From: Lactobacillus sp. HBUAS51381
Lineage (GTDB): Bacteria > Bacillota > Bacilli > Lactobacillales > Lactobacillaceae
Reading direction: 5' to 3'
Length of the DNA: 64,000 bases
NCBI RefSeq assembly: GCF_012641095.1
Contig: NZ_JAAVSC010000008.1
Coordinates: forward strand, 33,194 to 97,193
Part shown: positions 44,654 to 52,633 of the stretch, one piece after another
How positions within the stretch are numbered: the first letter of the stretch is position 1
Layout of the letters: each line of letters starts with the position of its first letter
Position numbers and translations under genes: made by a program
The notes under the pieces: model-generated
Databases searched by the model: none
The model's input: the letters and a program-made list of their open reading frames with translations, nothing else
Told to the model about the DNA's origin: nothing

Positions 44654-45025
44654 GCAAAGGACATCGTCGTTGATGACGTTAACCATCGGCGACGATTTTT
44701 TTGCGGGCTGCGGTGGTAGGCTGGTAATGCGACGGGGAATTCAGTATAATGAACACGTTAACATTTTAAATGAATGCGCTTTCAGTCCAGTGCTGGCTGG
44801 GGTTCTAAATTCGGGATGCCTGCCTGATTAGCCGGCTTTTCAAGCCAATCCACGAAATGACTTGAACGTGAAACAAGTTACAAGAAGGTTGATCGTGTCC
44901 CGAGGGCCGCTTAAGCCGGTGATTGATGAGAGGGAATTTCCGTCAGCATGTGCTAAACTGGTATGTGAGCTGAACGGAGAAAAGAGCATTCATTAGTTGG
45001 TTAAAAACTACTATATGGAGGTAAT
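44654..45025 (+). promoter_or_regulatory. kduI control region: LacI-type site, cre, UxuR-like site
   Basis: No gene in these 372 bases. A -10 TATAAT (44745-44750) abuts TGAACACGTTAACA (44750-44763), a LacI-type site. TGAATGCGCTTTCA (44771-44784) is a 13-of-14 cre. ACTGGTATGTGAGC (44957-44970) is a weak 11-of-14 match to the UxuR-type motif. I see no good -35. Confidence 0.5.
44663..44702 (+). terminator. Intrinsic terminator of the GntR gene
   Basis: ATCGTCGTTGATG pairs with CATCGGCGACGAT, followed by seven T's. Confidence 0.85.
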
Positions 45026-45874
45026 ATGATGGCATTCAATATGACCACGCAATACGCACACAGTCCCGAGGATATCGACCATTACAATACGGACCAGATG
45101 CGCGAACAATTTTTGATGGAGAAGATCTTCAGTCCTGACGACATTTTACTGACGTATACCTACAACGACCGGATGATTTTTGGTGGGGTGACGCCCGTTC
45201 ACGGTCCCTTAGAAATCAAGCTGGACAAGGAACTGGGTGTTCAATACTTCCTGGAGCGCCGGGAGCTAGGGTTCATTAACATCGGTGGTGCCGGGACGGT
45301 TACCATTGATGGCGAAGAGAGTGCCATTGCGCCACATGATGGCTTTTACATCGGGATGGGCACCCAACACGTGGTCTTTGATTCCATCGACCCAACGACG
45401 CCGGCGAAGTTTTATGTCGTTTCTACGCCAGCACACAAGACTTACCCGAATAAGAAGCTGGTCTACAAGGACGCCATCGCGATGCCTAAGGGTGACCAAG
45501 AACATATGAACAAGCGTGTGATTCACAAATACATCGATGCTTCAACCATGCAGACGTGTCAGTTGCAGATGGGCTACACAGTATTGGAGCCCGGCAATTC
45601 CTGGAACACGATGCCCGCCCACACACACGCACGGCGGATGGAAACGTACCTGTACTGCGAATTTGGTGCCGCCGATACCCGGGTTTCCCACTTCATGGGC
45701 ACCCCAGAAAACACGAAGCACATTTGGATGAAGCAGGATCAAGCGGTCGTGAACCCCAGCTACTCCATTCACTGTGGGGTTGGGACGACGAATTACGCTT
45801 TCATCTGGGCAATGTGTGGTGAAAACCAAACGTATGATGATATGGATCAAGTCGCGATGAATGACTTGCGGTAA
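45026..45874 (+). CDS. kduI: 5-dehydro-4-deoxy-D-glucuronate isomerase
   Basis: The 282-residue cupin isomerase converts 5-keto-4-deoxyuronate to 2,5-diketo-3-deoxygluconate in the breakdown of unsaturated uronates. The zinc site is visible in WNTMPAHTHARRMETYLYC (His, His, Glu). Its usual partner kduD is not in the window and there is no polysaccharide lyase; KduI of E. coli has been reported to help convert galacturonate and glucuronate, and that may be its role here. Two ATGs are adjacent (45026, 45029) behind TGGAGG. It heads the kduI-uxuA-kdgK cluster. Confidence 0.93.
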   Translation: MMAFNMTTQYAHSPEDIDHYNTDQMREQFLMEKIFSPDDILLTYTYNDRMIFGGVTPVHGPLEIKLDKELGVQYFLERRELGFINIGGAGTVTIDGEESAIAPHDGFYIGMGTQHVVFDSIDPTTPAKFYVVSTPAHKTYPNKKLVYKDAIAMPKGDQEHMNKRVIHKYIDASTMQTCQLQMGYTVLEPGNSWNTMPAHTHARRMETYLYCEFGAADTRVSHFMGTPENTKHIWMKQDQAVVNPSYSIHCGVGTTNYAFIWAMCGENQTYDDMDQVAMNDLR

Positions 45875-45969
45875 CCTGGACGACGCGGCAGTGGTGTAAA
45901 ATTAGCCAGTGCGCAGTTGTGGCCAAGGACCGGGCGTGAGACGCGACGATCAAAAGGAGAGAGTAAGAG

Positions 45970-47037
45970 ATGGAAATGGGATTTCGCTGGTACGGCCCTG
46001 ATGAGGACGTCGTTAAGCTTCAAGATATTCGACAGATTCCGGGCGCCAAACAGGTTGTCGGCGCCCTCTTCGATGTCCCGGTTGGCGAAGTATGGCCACT
46101 GGCAAAGATTGAGGCGTTGAAGGCACAGATTGAGGCAGCTGGATTAAAATTTACGATTGTTGAATCCGTGAATATTCATGACGATATCAAGATTGGCTTG
46201 CCCACACGGGATCGCTACATTGAAAATTATCAGCAAACGATTCGCAACCTCGCTAAAGTGGGGGTTAAAACCATTTGTTATAATTTCATGCCGATCTTTG
46301 ACTGGATTCGCACGGATCTGCACTTTGAACTGGCGGATGGGTCCAAGACGTTGGCGTTTCAAGAACGCTACACGGCAGAAGACCCACAAGCGTTGATTCA
46401 GCAGATTCAAAGCGGCGATAACGGCTTTAGCCTGCCAGGCTGGGAGCCGGAACGATTGGCCAAGGTTCAGCAATTGTTTAAGGCGTATGCTGACGTCGAT
46501 GCACCTAAGTTGGCGGCTAATCTCAAGTACTTTTTGGATGCGATTCTGCCGGTCTGTGAGGACTGTGGGATCCAGATGGCCATTCATCCCGATGATCCGC
46601 CAATGCCGTTATTTGGCCTGCCGCGGATTTTCAAGAATGCCGCCGATATGCGGGCCATCGTGGCGATGAATCCGTCACTGGCAAATGGATTTACCATCTG
46701 TACCGGTAGTCTGGGTGAAAATCCCGACAATGATATTCCAGCGATTATTCGTGAATTTGTGGCGCAGGGACGTGTACCGTTTGTTCATGCGCGTAATATT
46801 AAATTCACCGGAAATGGTCGCGATTTCCGGGAAGCGGCGCACCTGTCCAGTGAAGGCTCACTGGATATGTATGCGATTATGAAAGCTCTTCATGAATCCG
46901 GTTTTGACGGCGTTATTCGTCCCGATCACGGCCGTGATATTTGGGGTGAAGCGGGGCGTCCCGGCTACGGTTTGTACGACCGTGCACTGGGGTTGACCTA
47001 TTTGAACGGACTCTGGGAAGCCATTTCCAAGTCTTAA
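45970..47037 (+). CDS. uxuA: Mannonate dehydratase
   Basis: The 355-residue Fe/Mn-dependent enzyme removes water from D-mannonate to give 2-keto-3-deoxygluconate. UxuA family motifs are clear: [20 protein letters not shown] at the start, [15 protein letters not shown], the metal ligands in [32 protein letters not shown] and [20 protein letters not shown] lies upstream of the ATG. It is 95 bases behind kduI and 16 bases before kdgK, so the three genes should be cotranscribed. It uses the product of UxuB. Confidence 0.95.
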   Translation: MEMGFRWYGPDEDVVKLQDIRQIPGAKQVVGALFDVPVGEVWPLAKIEALKAQIEAAGLKFTIVESVNIHDDIKIGLPTRDRYIENYQQTIRNLAKVGVKTICYNFMPIFDWIRTDLHFELADGSKTLAFQERYTAEDPQALIQQIQSGDNGFSLPGWEPERLAKVQQLFKAYADVDAPKLAANLKYFLDAILPVCEDCGIQMAIHPDDPPMPLFGLPRIFKNAADMRAIVAMNPSLANGFTICTGSLGENPDNDIPAIIREFVAQGRVPFVHARNIKFTGNGRDFREAAHLSSEGSLDMYAIMKALHESGFDGVIRPDHGRDIWGEAGRPGYGLYDRALGLTYLNGLWEAISKS

Positions 47038-47053
47038 CGGGGAGGTGTCAGCG

Positions 47054-48004
47054 ATGGGTGAACTACTAACGATTGGCGAGCCAATGGTCGTCTTTGAATC
47101 TCAGGAGAGCGACGTTGACTTGGCCACAGCTCAGCGGTTTCAGAAATTTTCCGCTGGGGCAGAACTCAACGTGGCTATTGGCATGGCGCGGCTCGGTCAC
47201 CCAGTTGATTACGTTTCCGCGGTCGGTGACGATCCCTTTGGGGTGTACTTACGACGTGTTTTACGGGCGGATGGTGTGGCGGATGCCGCTATGCTCACGA
47301 AGCCGGGACGACCAACGGGATTTTATCTCAAGCAACGGGTCACCCAAGGCGATCCGGCCGTCGCTTATTTTCGTCAGGGATCGGCAGCGTCGAACTATCA
47401 ACCAGCCGACTTGGCGACGGTGAACCTGGCGGATGTCCGGTTCGCCCACCTCTCGGGAATATTTGCCGCGTTGTCGCCCAATTGCTTGGCGGCTTACCGG
47501 CAGCTCAATGCGGATCTGGTCTACCAGCGGATTCCCGTGACTTTTGATCCCAATCTACGGCCAACCCTTTGGGCATCCCAAGCAGAGATGATTCGGGTGA
47601 CCAATGATCTGGCCCGTTACGGTACGATTGTGATGCCGGGGCTGAGTGAAGGCCGAACGCTGACTGGCCGGCAGGCACCGGAAGCCATCGCGGATTTCTA
47701 CCTGCAACAGGGCGTCACGACTAAGGCCGTCATCGTGAAACTAGGAGCGGCGGGGGCCTTCGCCAAGTTAAAAGATGGCCGTCAATTTACCGTCCCGGGC
47801 TTCACCGTGCCACGGGTCATTGATACTGTGGGAGCGGGGGATGGTTTTGCCGTGGGCCTCATTTCCAGTCTGCTAGAGGGGCAACCACTACCGGTGGCTT
47901 TGAAACGGGCGAATGCGATCGGGGCCATGGCGGTCCAGAGTCCCGGTGACAACGATGGTTATCCCACTCGGCAACAGCTAGACCAATTTTTACAAACATC
48001 ATAA
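47054..48004 (+). CDS. kdgK: 2-dehydro-3-deoxygluconokinase (PfkB family)
   Basis: The 316-residue ribokinase-fold kinase makes KDPG from KDG and ATP. FSAGAELNVAIGMARLGHPV and the anion-hole/catalytic motif DTVGAGDGFAVGLISSLLEG are typical of KdgK. ATG 47054 has GGGGAGG eight bases upstream; it starts 16 bases after uxuA. The next enzyme of the pathway, KDPG aldolase, is not encoded in this window. Confidence 0.93.
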   Translation: MGELLTIGEPMVVFESQESDVDLATAQRFQKFSAGAELNVAIGMARLGHPVDYVSAVGDDPFGVYLRRVLRADGVADAAMLTKPGRPTGFYLKQRVTQGDPAVAYFRQGSAASNYQPADLATVNLADVRFAHLSGIFAALSPNCLAAYRQLNADLVYQRIPVTFDPNLRPTLWASQAEMIRVTNDLARYGTIVMPGLSEGRTLTGRQAPEAIADFYLQQGVTTKAVIVKLGAAGAFAKLKDGRQFTVPGFTVPRVIDTVGAGDGFAVGLISSLLEGQPLPVALKRANAIGAMAVQSPGDNDGYPTRQQLDQFLQTS

Positions 48005-48023
48005 TTTAATAAAACAATGAAAT

Positions 48024-48060
48024 CGTCGGCCGAAAACACTGTATTTGGTCGACGGTTTTG
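48024..48060 (+). terminator. Intrinsic terminator of kduI-uxuA-kdgK
   Basis: CGTCGGCC pairs with GGTCGACG (with extension AAA/TTT across the loop), followed by TTTTG. Confidence 0.7.
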
Positions 48061-48197
48061 TTATAGTAGGTTTATTAGCAGTTCCGCAGATAACGTCAAC
48101 ACCTTAGAAAGTCTCAAGGCGTGCTTAAGTTAACCCGCTCAGCTGCAAAAAAAGAGAGTCGAGCAATTGATGATCGTAACAGGGAGGCAACAGGATA

Positions 48198-49205
48198 GTG
48201 GAAGAGGTAACGATTTTAACAATTGCTAAGCGCGCTAACGTTTCACATACCACGGTTTCACGTGCTCTGAACGATAGTCCCTTAGTCAAAGAAGAAACAA
48301 AGCGTAAAATCCGCAAGATTGCGGATGATTTGGGGTACGTGCCGAACATTAATGCTAAAGGACTTGTTGAGAAGCGGTCGTTTATTATTGGCATTTTCTT
48401 CTCTGAACTGGATACGGGGACGTCGCCGAGTTTCTTGGTCGATGTGATTAACCGGTCCAAGGAAGCGCTGCCTGCGGGGTACTCCATCTCAATCGACAGT
48501 ATCGAGGCGCTGAATGGCAGTAATGCCGTGAGTCGTCACCAATACGACGGGGCCATCGTGGTCAGTCAGAGCATCAACGATGATGATTTTATCAATATGA
48601 TGATTGAACGGGGCTTGCCGGTGGTCATTTTGAACCGTAAGATTGCCCGTGAGGACGTTTCAAACTTTACGACGGATGATTACTTGGGCGCACGGAAGTT
48701 GATGGAATATGCCGTACGGATGGGTCACCAGAAGTTTGGGTTGATTAAGGGAGCCAGCGACTTCGTGTCTACCCGTGACCGGCAGAAGGCCTTTATGGAC
48801 GTCACAGCGGCGAGTCACGCCACCGTTAAGCCAGAATGGGTCCAACAGGGGACGTACCTGCCAGACAGCGGCTACGAAGCCATGCGGAACATCCTGGGGA
48901 ACATGGATACGCCGACCTGCGTCTTCGCGTCTAACGATGATATGGCGGCCGGTGCTGTGCGGGCCTGCCAGGATCTCGGATATTCCGTGCCAGATGACCT
49001 CTCCATCATTGGTTATGATGACATGAGTTATGCGAAATACCTGGTTCCCCGTTTGACCACTGTGCGGAAGCCAACCGACAATATCGTGCAAGAGGGAATT
49101 GACGCGCTGACCAAATTATTGGACGGTTCAATGACGGATCCAATAAAAAAAGTGATCGTCCCAACGTTGATAGTCCGGGATTCTGTAAAGGATTTGCGAA
49201 AATAA
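48198..49205 (+). CDS. LacI family regulator (probable KdgR-type uronate regulator)
   Basis: The 335-residue protein has a LacI headpiece (LTIAKRANVSHTTVSRALND, hinge near residue 50-60) and a periplasmic-binding-like effector domain. The start codon is GTG 48198, ten bases behind GGGAGG. It lies between kdgK and the transporter-uxaE-uxaC2 operon. A 14-base motif with the core TGTTAACGTG occurs before uxuB, before kduI and twice before the GPH-2 gene; the ACGT centre fits a LacI-type operator, and this is the only LacI gene near. The effector would be a uronate intermediate such as KDG; that is inferred from context. Confidence 0.85.
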   Translation: MEEVTILTIAKRANVSHTTVSRALNDSPLVKEETKRKIRKIADDLGYVPNINAKGLVEKRSFIIGIFFSELDTGTSPSFLVDVINRSKEALPAGYSISIDSIEALNGSNAVSRHQYDGAIVVSQSINDDDFINMMIERGLPVVILNRKIAREDVSNFTTDDYLGARKLMEYAVRMGHQKFGLIKGASDFVSTRDRQKAFMDVTAASHATVKPEWVQQGTYLPDSGYEAMRNILGNMDTPTCVFASNDDMAAGAVRACQDLGYSVPDDLSIIGYDDMSYAKYLVPRLTTVRKPTDNIVQEGIDALTKLLDGSMTDPIKKVIVPTLIVRDSVKDLRK

Positions 49206-49443
49206 TCCTTTTTTTATTAAAAAAATTGTTAACGTGTGCATGAGTTTGTGATAGTATAGACATTGTTAAAGGAAAGCGCTTACTAATGTGTCGTTAGGAG
49301 CCCGGACGTTTAACATTTGTTGTGGAAACTAGCGATCAATAGGGATGCCACGTGATAACCCAGGATAATTTGTGTTAACGTGTGTATCAAAATTGTAAGC
49401 GATTTCCTTTAATGGTTTGAAGCAGATTCAAGGAGGTGCTCAA
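49206..49443 (+). promoter_or_regulatory. GPH-2 operon control region: two LacI-type sites and two cre-like sites
   Basis: TGTTAACGTGTGCA (49227-49240) and TGTTAACGTGTGTA (49373-49386) differ at one base and lie 146 bases apart, which would allow DNA looping. GGAAAGCGCTTACT (49271-49284, 12 of 14) and TGTAAGCGATTTCC (49394-49407, 13 of 14) are cre-like. A clear promoter is not seen. Confidence 0.6.
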
Positions 49444-50928
49444 ATGAGCGAAGAAGCAGCAACAAGTCCAAAACCCGCAGTTAAAGACGGAGAAATGATG
49501 AATGACTCCTCTAAGCGGATTCCTACTCATGAAAAGATTGCCTACGGGTTTGGGGACTTTGGTAACGGCTTCATGTTTGACCTTGGGCAAGCATACTTGA
49601 CTAAGTTCTGGATCGATGCGTGTGGTATCGGTGCCGGAGCGGTCGCTGGAATTTTTGCTTTCACCAAGATTTTCGATGCGTTTATGGATCCAATTGCCGG
49701 TTCAGTGATTGATAACCGGAAGAATATCGGTAAACGTGGTAAGTTCCGTCCGGTCATGATGATTTCAGCCATCATTTTAGGGATTATGACCGTCGTAACG
49801 TTTACGATGCCATCTGGTCTCACTGGGGTCCAAAAGATCATCTACGCATATGCTGCATACATGATCTGGGGCCTGGTTTATTCATTTACCAATGACCCGT
49901 ACGGTTCTTTGGCTTCCGTTATGTCCCGGAATTCGCAAGACCGGAGCTTCATGGCGACTTCTCGTCAAGTTGGTTCCGTCGGTGCCCAATTCATCGCCGG
50001 GGTTGCTTTTATTCCTTTGATGGGATTGATTGCTAACGGGAACACTGGTGTCAAAGAAGAACACGGTTACTTCTGGGCAGCCGCAGTCTTCGCTGTCATC
50101 GGGATTGCCATGTTTGCCGTTTGTTACTTTGGGACTAAGGAAAATGTTAAGGTCCACCGGGCAACTGGTGAAGCCGCCAAAAAGGAAGGGTTCAAAGATT
50201 ACATCAAAGTTATCTTTAAGAACGGTCCTTTAGGTGCCTTGATTCTGATGACCTTGTTCACGATTTCCGCGATGAACACGAACAACCAAATGATGGTGTT
50301 CTACGCACAGTACAACTTAGGTAACATCGGCCTTCAGCCAATCATCAACGCGATTATGATGGGGTGCTCAATCGTTGGGGTCTTTATGATTCCTACATTG
50401 ACTAAGCACTTTGGCCAAAAGCGGACTGCAATGTGGAGTTTCGTTGTTGGGGCCATCGCGAACATTTTGAACTACTTCTTGCCTTCCAACGTCATTACTT
50501 TTATCGTCTTAGTCACCATTGGTTACACGGCTTTAGCTATTCCTAACGGGATTACTTGGGCCATGGTTTCCAACGCGATTGACTTTGGTGAATGGCGTTC
50601 AGGTGTCCGTAAGGAAGCTATTACATACGCTGCATTTAACTTCTCACGGAAAATTGCACAATCACTGGCTGCTTTAGTTAGTGCCGGTGTCTTGGCCTTA
50701 ACGGGTTACGTTGCCAACGCAACGCAAACTCCTCGTGCCTTAAATGGTATCAAGGCCGCTATGACGTTGTATCCTGGTCTTTGCTTAATCATTGCCGCAG
50801 TTGTTATCGGCTTCTTATACAAACTGGATGACAAGCGCTTCGGTGAAATTGCCGATGACCTTGACCATGGTCGTTGGGAAGGCGGCAAGATCGGTGAAAG
50901 CAAAGCTACCGACAAGGATAAGAACTAA
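49444..50928 (+). CDS. GPH family sugar:cation symporter (GPH-2)
   Basis: The 494-residue protein has 12 membrane segments and GPH family marks: IAYGFGDFGNGFMFDLGQAY, KIFDAFMDPIAGSVIDNRKN (TM2 Asp residues) and KRGKFRPVMM. The N- and C-terminal ends are hydrophilic; no EIIA-like regulatory domain is fused. In operon with uxaE and uxaC2 it most likely imports galacturonate or a galacturonide. ATG 49444 is behind AAGGAGGTG. Codon bias is strong, unusual for a membrane protein, hinting at high expression when induced. Confidence 0.9.
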   Translation: MSEEAATSPKPAVKDGEMMNDSSKRIPTHEKIAYGFGDFGNGFMFDLGQAYLTKFWIDACGIGAGAVAGIFAFTKIFDAFMDPIAGSVIDNRKNIGKRGKFRPVMMISAIILGIMTVVTFTMPSGLTGVQKIIYAYAAYMIWGLVYSFTNDPYGSLASVMSRNSQDRSFMATSRQVGSVGAQFIAGVAFIPLMGLIANGNTGVKEEHGYFWAAAVFAVIGIAMFAVCYFGTKENVKVHRATGEAAKKEGFKDYIKVIFKNGPLGALILMTLFTISAMNTNNQMMVFYAQYNLGNIGLQPIINAIMMGCSIVGVFMIPTLTKHFGQKRTAMWSFVVGAIANILNYFLPSNVITFIVLVTIGYTALAIPNGITWAMVSNAIDFGEWRSGVRKEAITYAAFNFSRKIAQSLAALVSAGVLALTGYVANATQTPRALNGIKAAMTLYPGLCLIIAAVVIGFLYKLDDKRFGEIADDLDHGRWEGGKIGESKATDKDKN

Positions 50929-51000
50929 ACGTCACACTAAATAATTTGGGATCACGGTTTTTAAAAACTTTATCAAACTACATTATGGAGGGTTATATCA

Positions 51001-52584
51001 ATGGACTTACAAAAGTTAGTTTCAGATGTCTATGAGATTATCGCTGCCCAAGGTAACTATGACAGCTTATCAGATAAAGAAGTATACGCACCTTCAATTC
51101 AAGTAGATCGCCGCAACGTCTACTTCATCTTACATGAAACCGTCAACAAGCAAACGGCCAAGACTTTGGTTGTTTACGAAGATCGTGATGACGTCAAGGA
51201 CTTTGACGCCAAGGAAAGCATCGTTGATCACAACAAGACGTTGATCACTGGTGACTTAAACGAAACCAACTGGCGGGCACTGGCTAAGCGCTTTGCTTGG
51301 ATCAAGCCAACGTCACGTCATGGTTACAAGTACACCTTTGGTTTAGGTGACCGTTTAGGCAACGCTTCTAACGCCCACTTACGGTTGTTCAAGGGCCGGG
51401 GCATTGTACCAGTCTTAGCACAACAATCCATTCGTGAATTACTATTGATGAACCGTACCGAAACCGATGTCTTATTGGATGCCGGCTGGGCTGTCTTTGA
51501 AGAAGGTTACACTGATGGCTGGGTTGATGATGGTGACCACGTTAAGAACCCACACGAAGTTGACTACGCTGTTAAAGCCGGTTGCACCATGATTACTTTG
51601 GATGCTACCGAAAAGATTCATAACGAAGTTGCCAAGTTCTCTGACGAAGAATTGGATGAAAAGTTCAACGCTTTGGATGATGACTTAGTAGAACGCTTCA
51701 ACAAGACTTACTTGGACAAGACGTTCCAAATCAGTGACGATGCTTCCGTTCACTTCTCCAAGCGTGACGTTGAAGAATCAGTTCTGATCTTCTATGGAGC
51801 TGTTAAGTATGCGATCTTCATCTACCACAAGTTTATCGTGCCTTACAACTTGGACTTCGAAATTTCTATGGATGAAACGATTGTTCCTACGACGCCTGCA
51901 AACCACTACTTCTTTGCTAACGAATTACATCGTGAAGGCATTACTCCTGAAACCATCGCACCTAAGTTCTACGGTGAATTCCAGAAGGCCATCGACTACA
52001 TCGGTGATGTTAAGCGCTTCGAACGTGAATACGTGGTTCACGAAGCTATTGCTGAAAAGTTCGGCTACAAGTTGAGTATTCACTCAGGTTCCGACAAGCT
52101 TTCCGTTTACGAAATCATTGGCCGGATCTCCAAGCAACACGGCTGGCACGTTAAGACCGCTGGGACTAACTGGTTGGAAGCTCTCCGGGTTATTGCCCAT
52201 GTCGATCCTAAGTTCATGGTTCAACTCTACAAGTTTGCTTACGACAACTTGGATGACGTTGCTTCATTCTACGTCTTCAATGCGCAAACCGATGGGACTG
52301 CACCTAAGCCAGAAACGATCAACGAATCCAACGTTATGAGTTTGCTGGACGGCGATGACTCTCGTCAAGTTCTGCACACGATGTACGGTTCACTCTTGAA
52401 CGCTCAAAAGAGCTACAAGTACGTTTACCGTGACAAGTTCTTCAAGATTTTGAAGGAACACCAAGACTTGTACGACAAGTACTTGAACATCCACATTGCA
52501 GAACACCTCGACTTACTCCAAGGTTTGGCAAAGTCCAAGGCTGAAGTTCAAGCTAAGTACGAACCAAAAATCAACGAAGACTAA
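51001..52584 (+). CDS. uxaE: Tagaturonate/fructuronate epimerase
   Basis: The 527-residue protein matches the UxaE family, which turns D-tagaturonate into D-fructuronate by C4 epimerisation and so joins the galacturonate and glucuronate branches without tagaturonate reductase. Recognisable segments include FAWIKPTSRHGYKYTFGLGDRL cut here to its ends (FAWIKPTSRHG and FGLGDRLG), DEVDYAVKAGCTM-like HEVDYAVKAGCTMITLDATE, and KLSIHSGSDKLSVYEIIG. No UxaB gene is present, which fits. It lies 72 bases behind GPH-2 and 49 before uxaC2. Strong codon bias. Confidence 0.88.
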   Translation: MDLQKLVSDVYEIIAAQGNYDSLSDKEVYAPSIQVDRRNVYFILHETVNKQTAKTLVVYEDRDDVKDFDAKESIVDHNKTLITGDLNETNWRALAKRFAWIKPTSRHGYKYTFGLGDRLGNASNAHLRLFKGRGIVPVLAQQSIRELLLMNRTETDVLLDAGWAVFEEGYTDGWVDDGDHVKNPHEVDYAVKAGCTMITLDATEKIHNEVAKFSDEELDEKFNALDDDLVERFNKTYLDKTFQISDDASVHFSKRDVEESVLIFYGAVKYAIFIYHKFIVPYNLDFEISMDETIVPTTPANHYFFANELHREGITPETIAPKFYGEFQKAIDYIGDVKRFEREYVVHEAIAEKFGYKLSIHSGSDKLSVYEIIGRISKQHGWHVKTAGTNWLEALRVIAHVDPKFMVQLYKFAYDNLDDVASFYVFNAQTDGTAPKPETINESNVMSLLDGDDSRQVLHTMYGSLLNAQKSYKYVYRDKFFKILKEHQDLYDKYLNIHIAEHLDLLQGLAKSKAEVQAKYEPKINED

Positions 52585-52633
52585 TCTTAGTTTAACGGCT
52601 AGTTAGTACAACTCTACAAGGAGGAATATCCTG

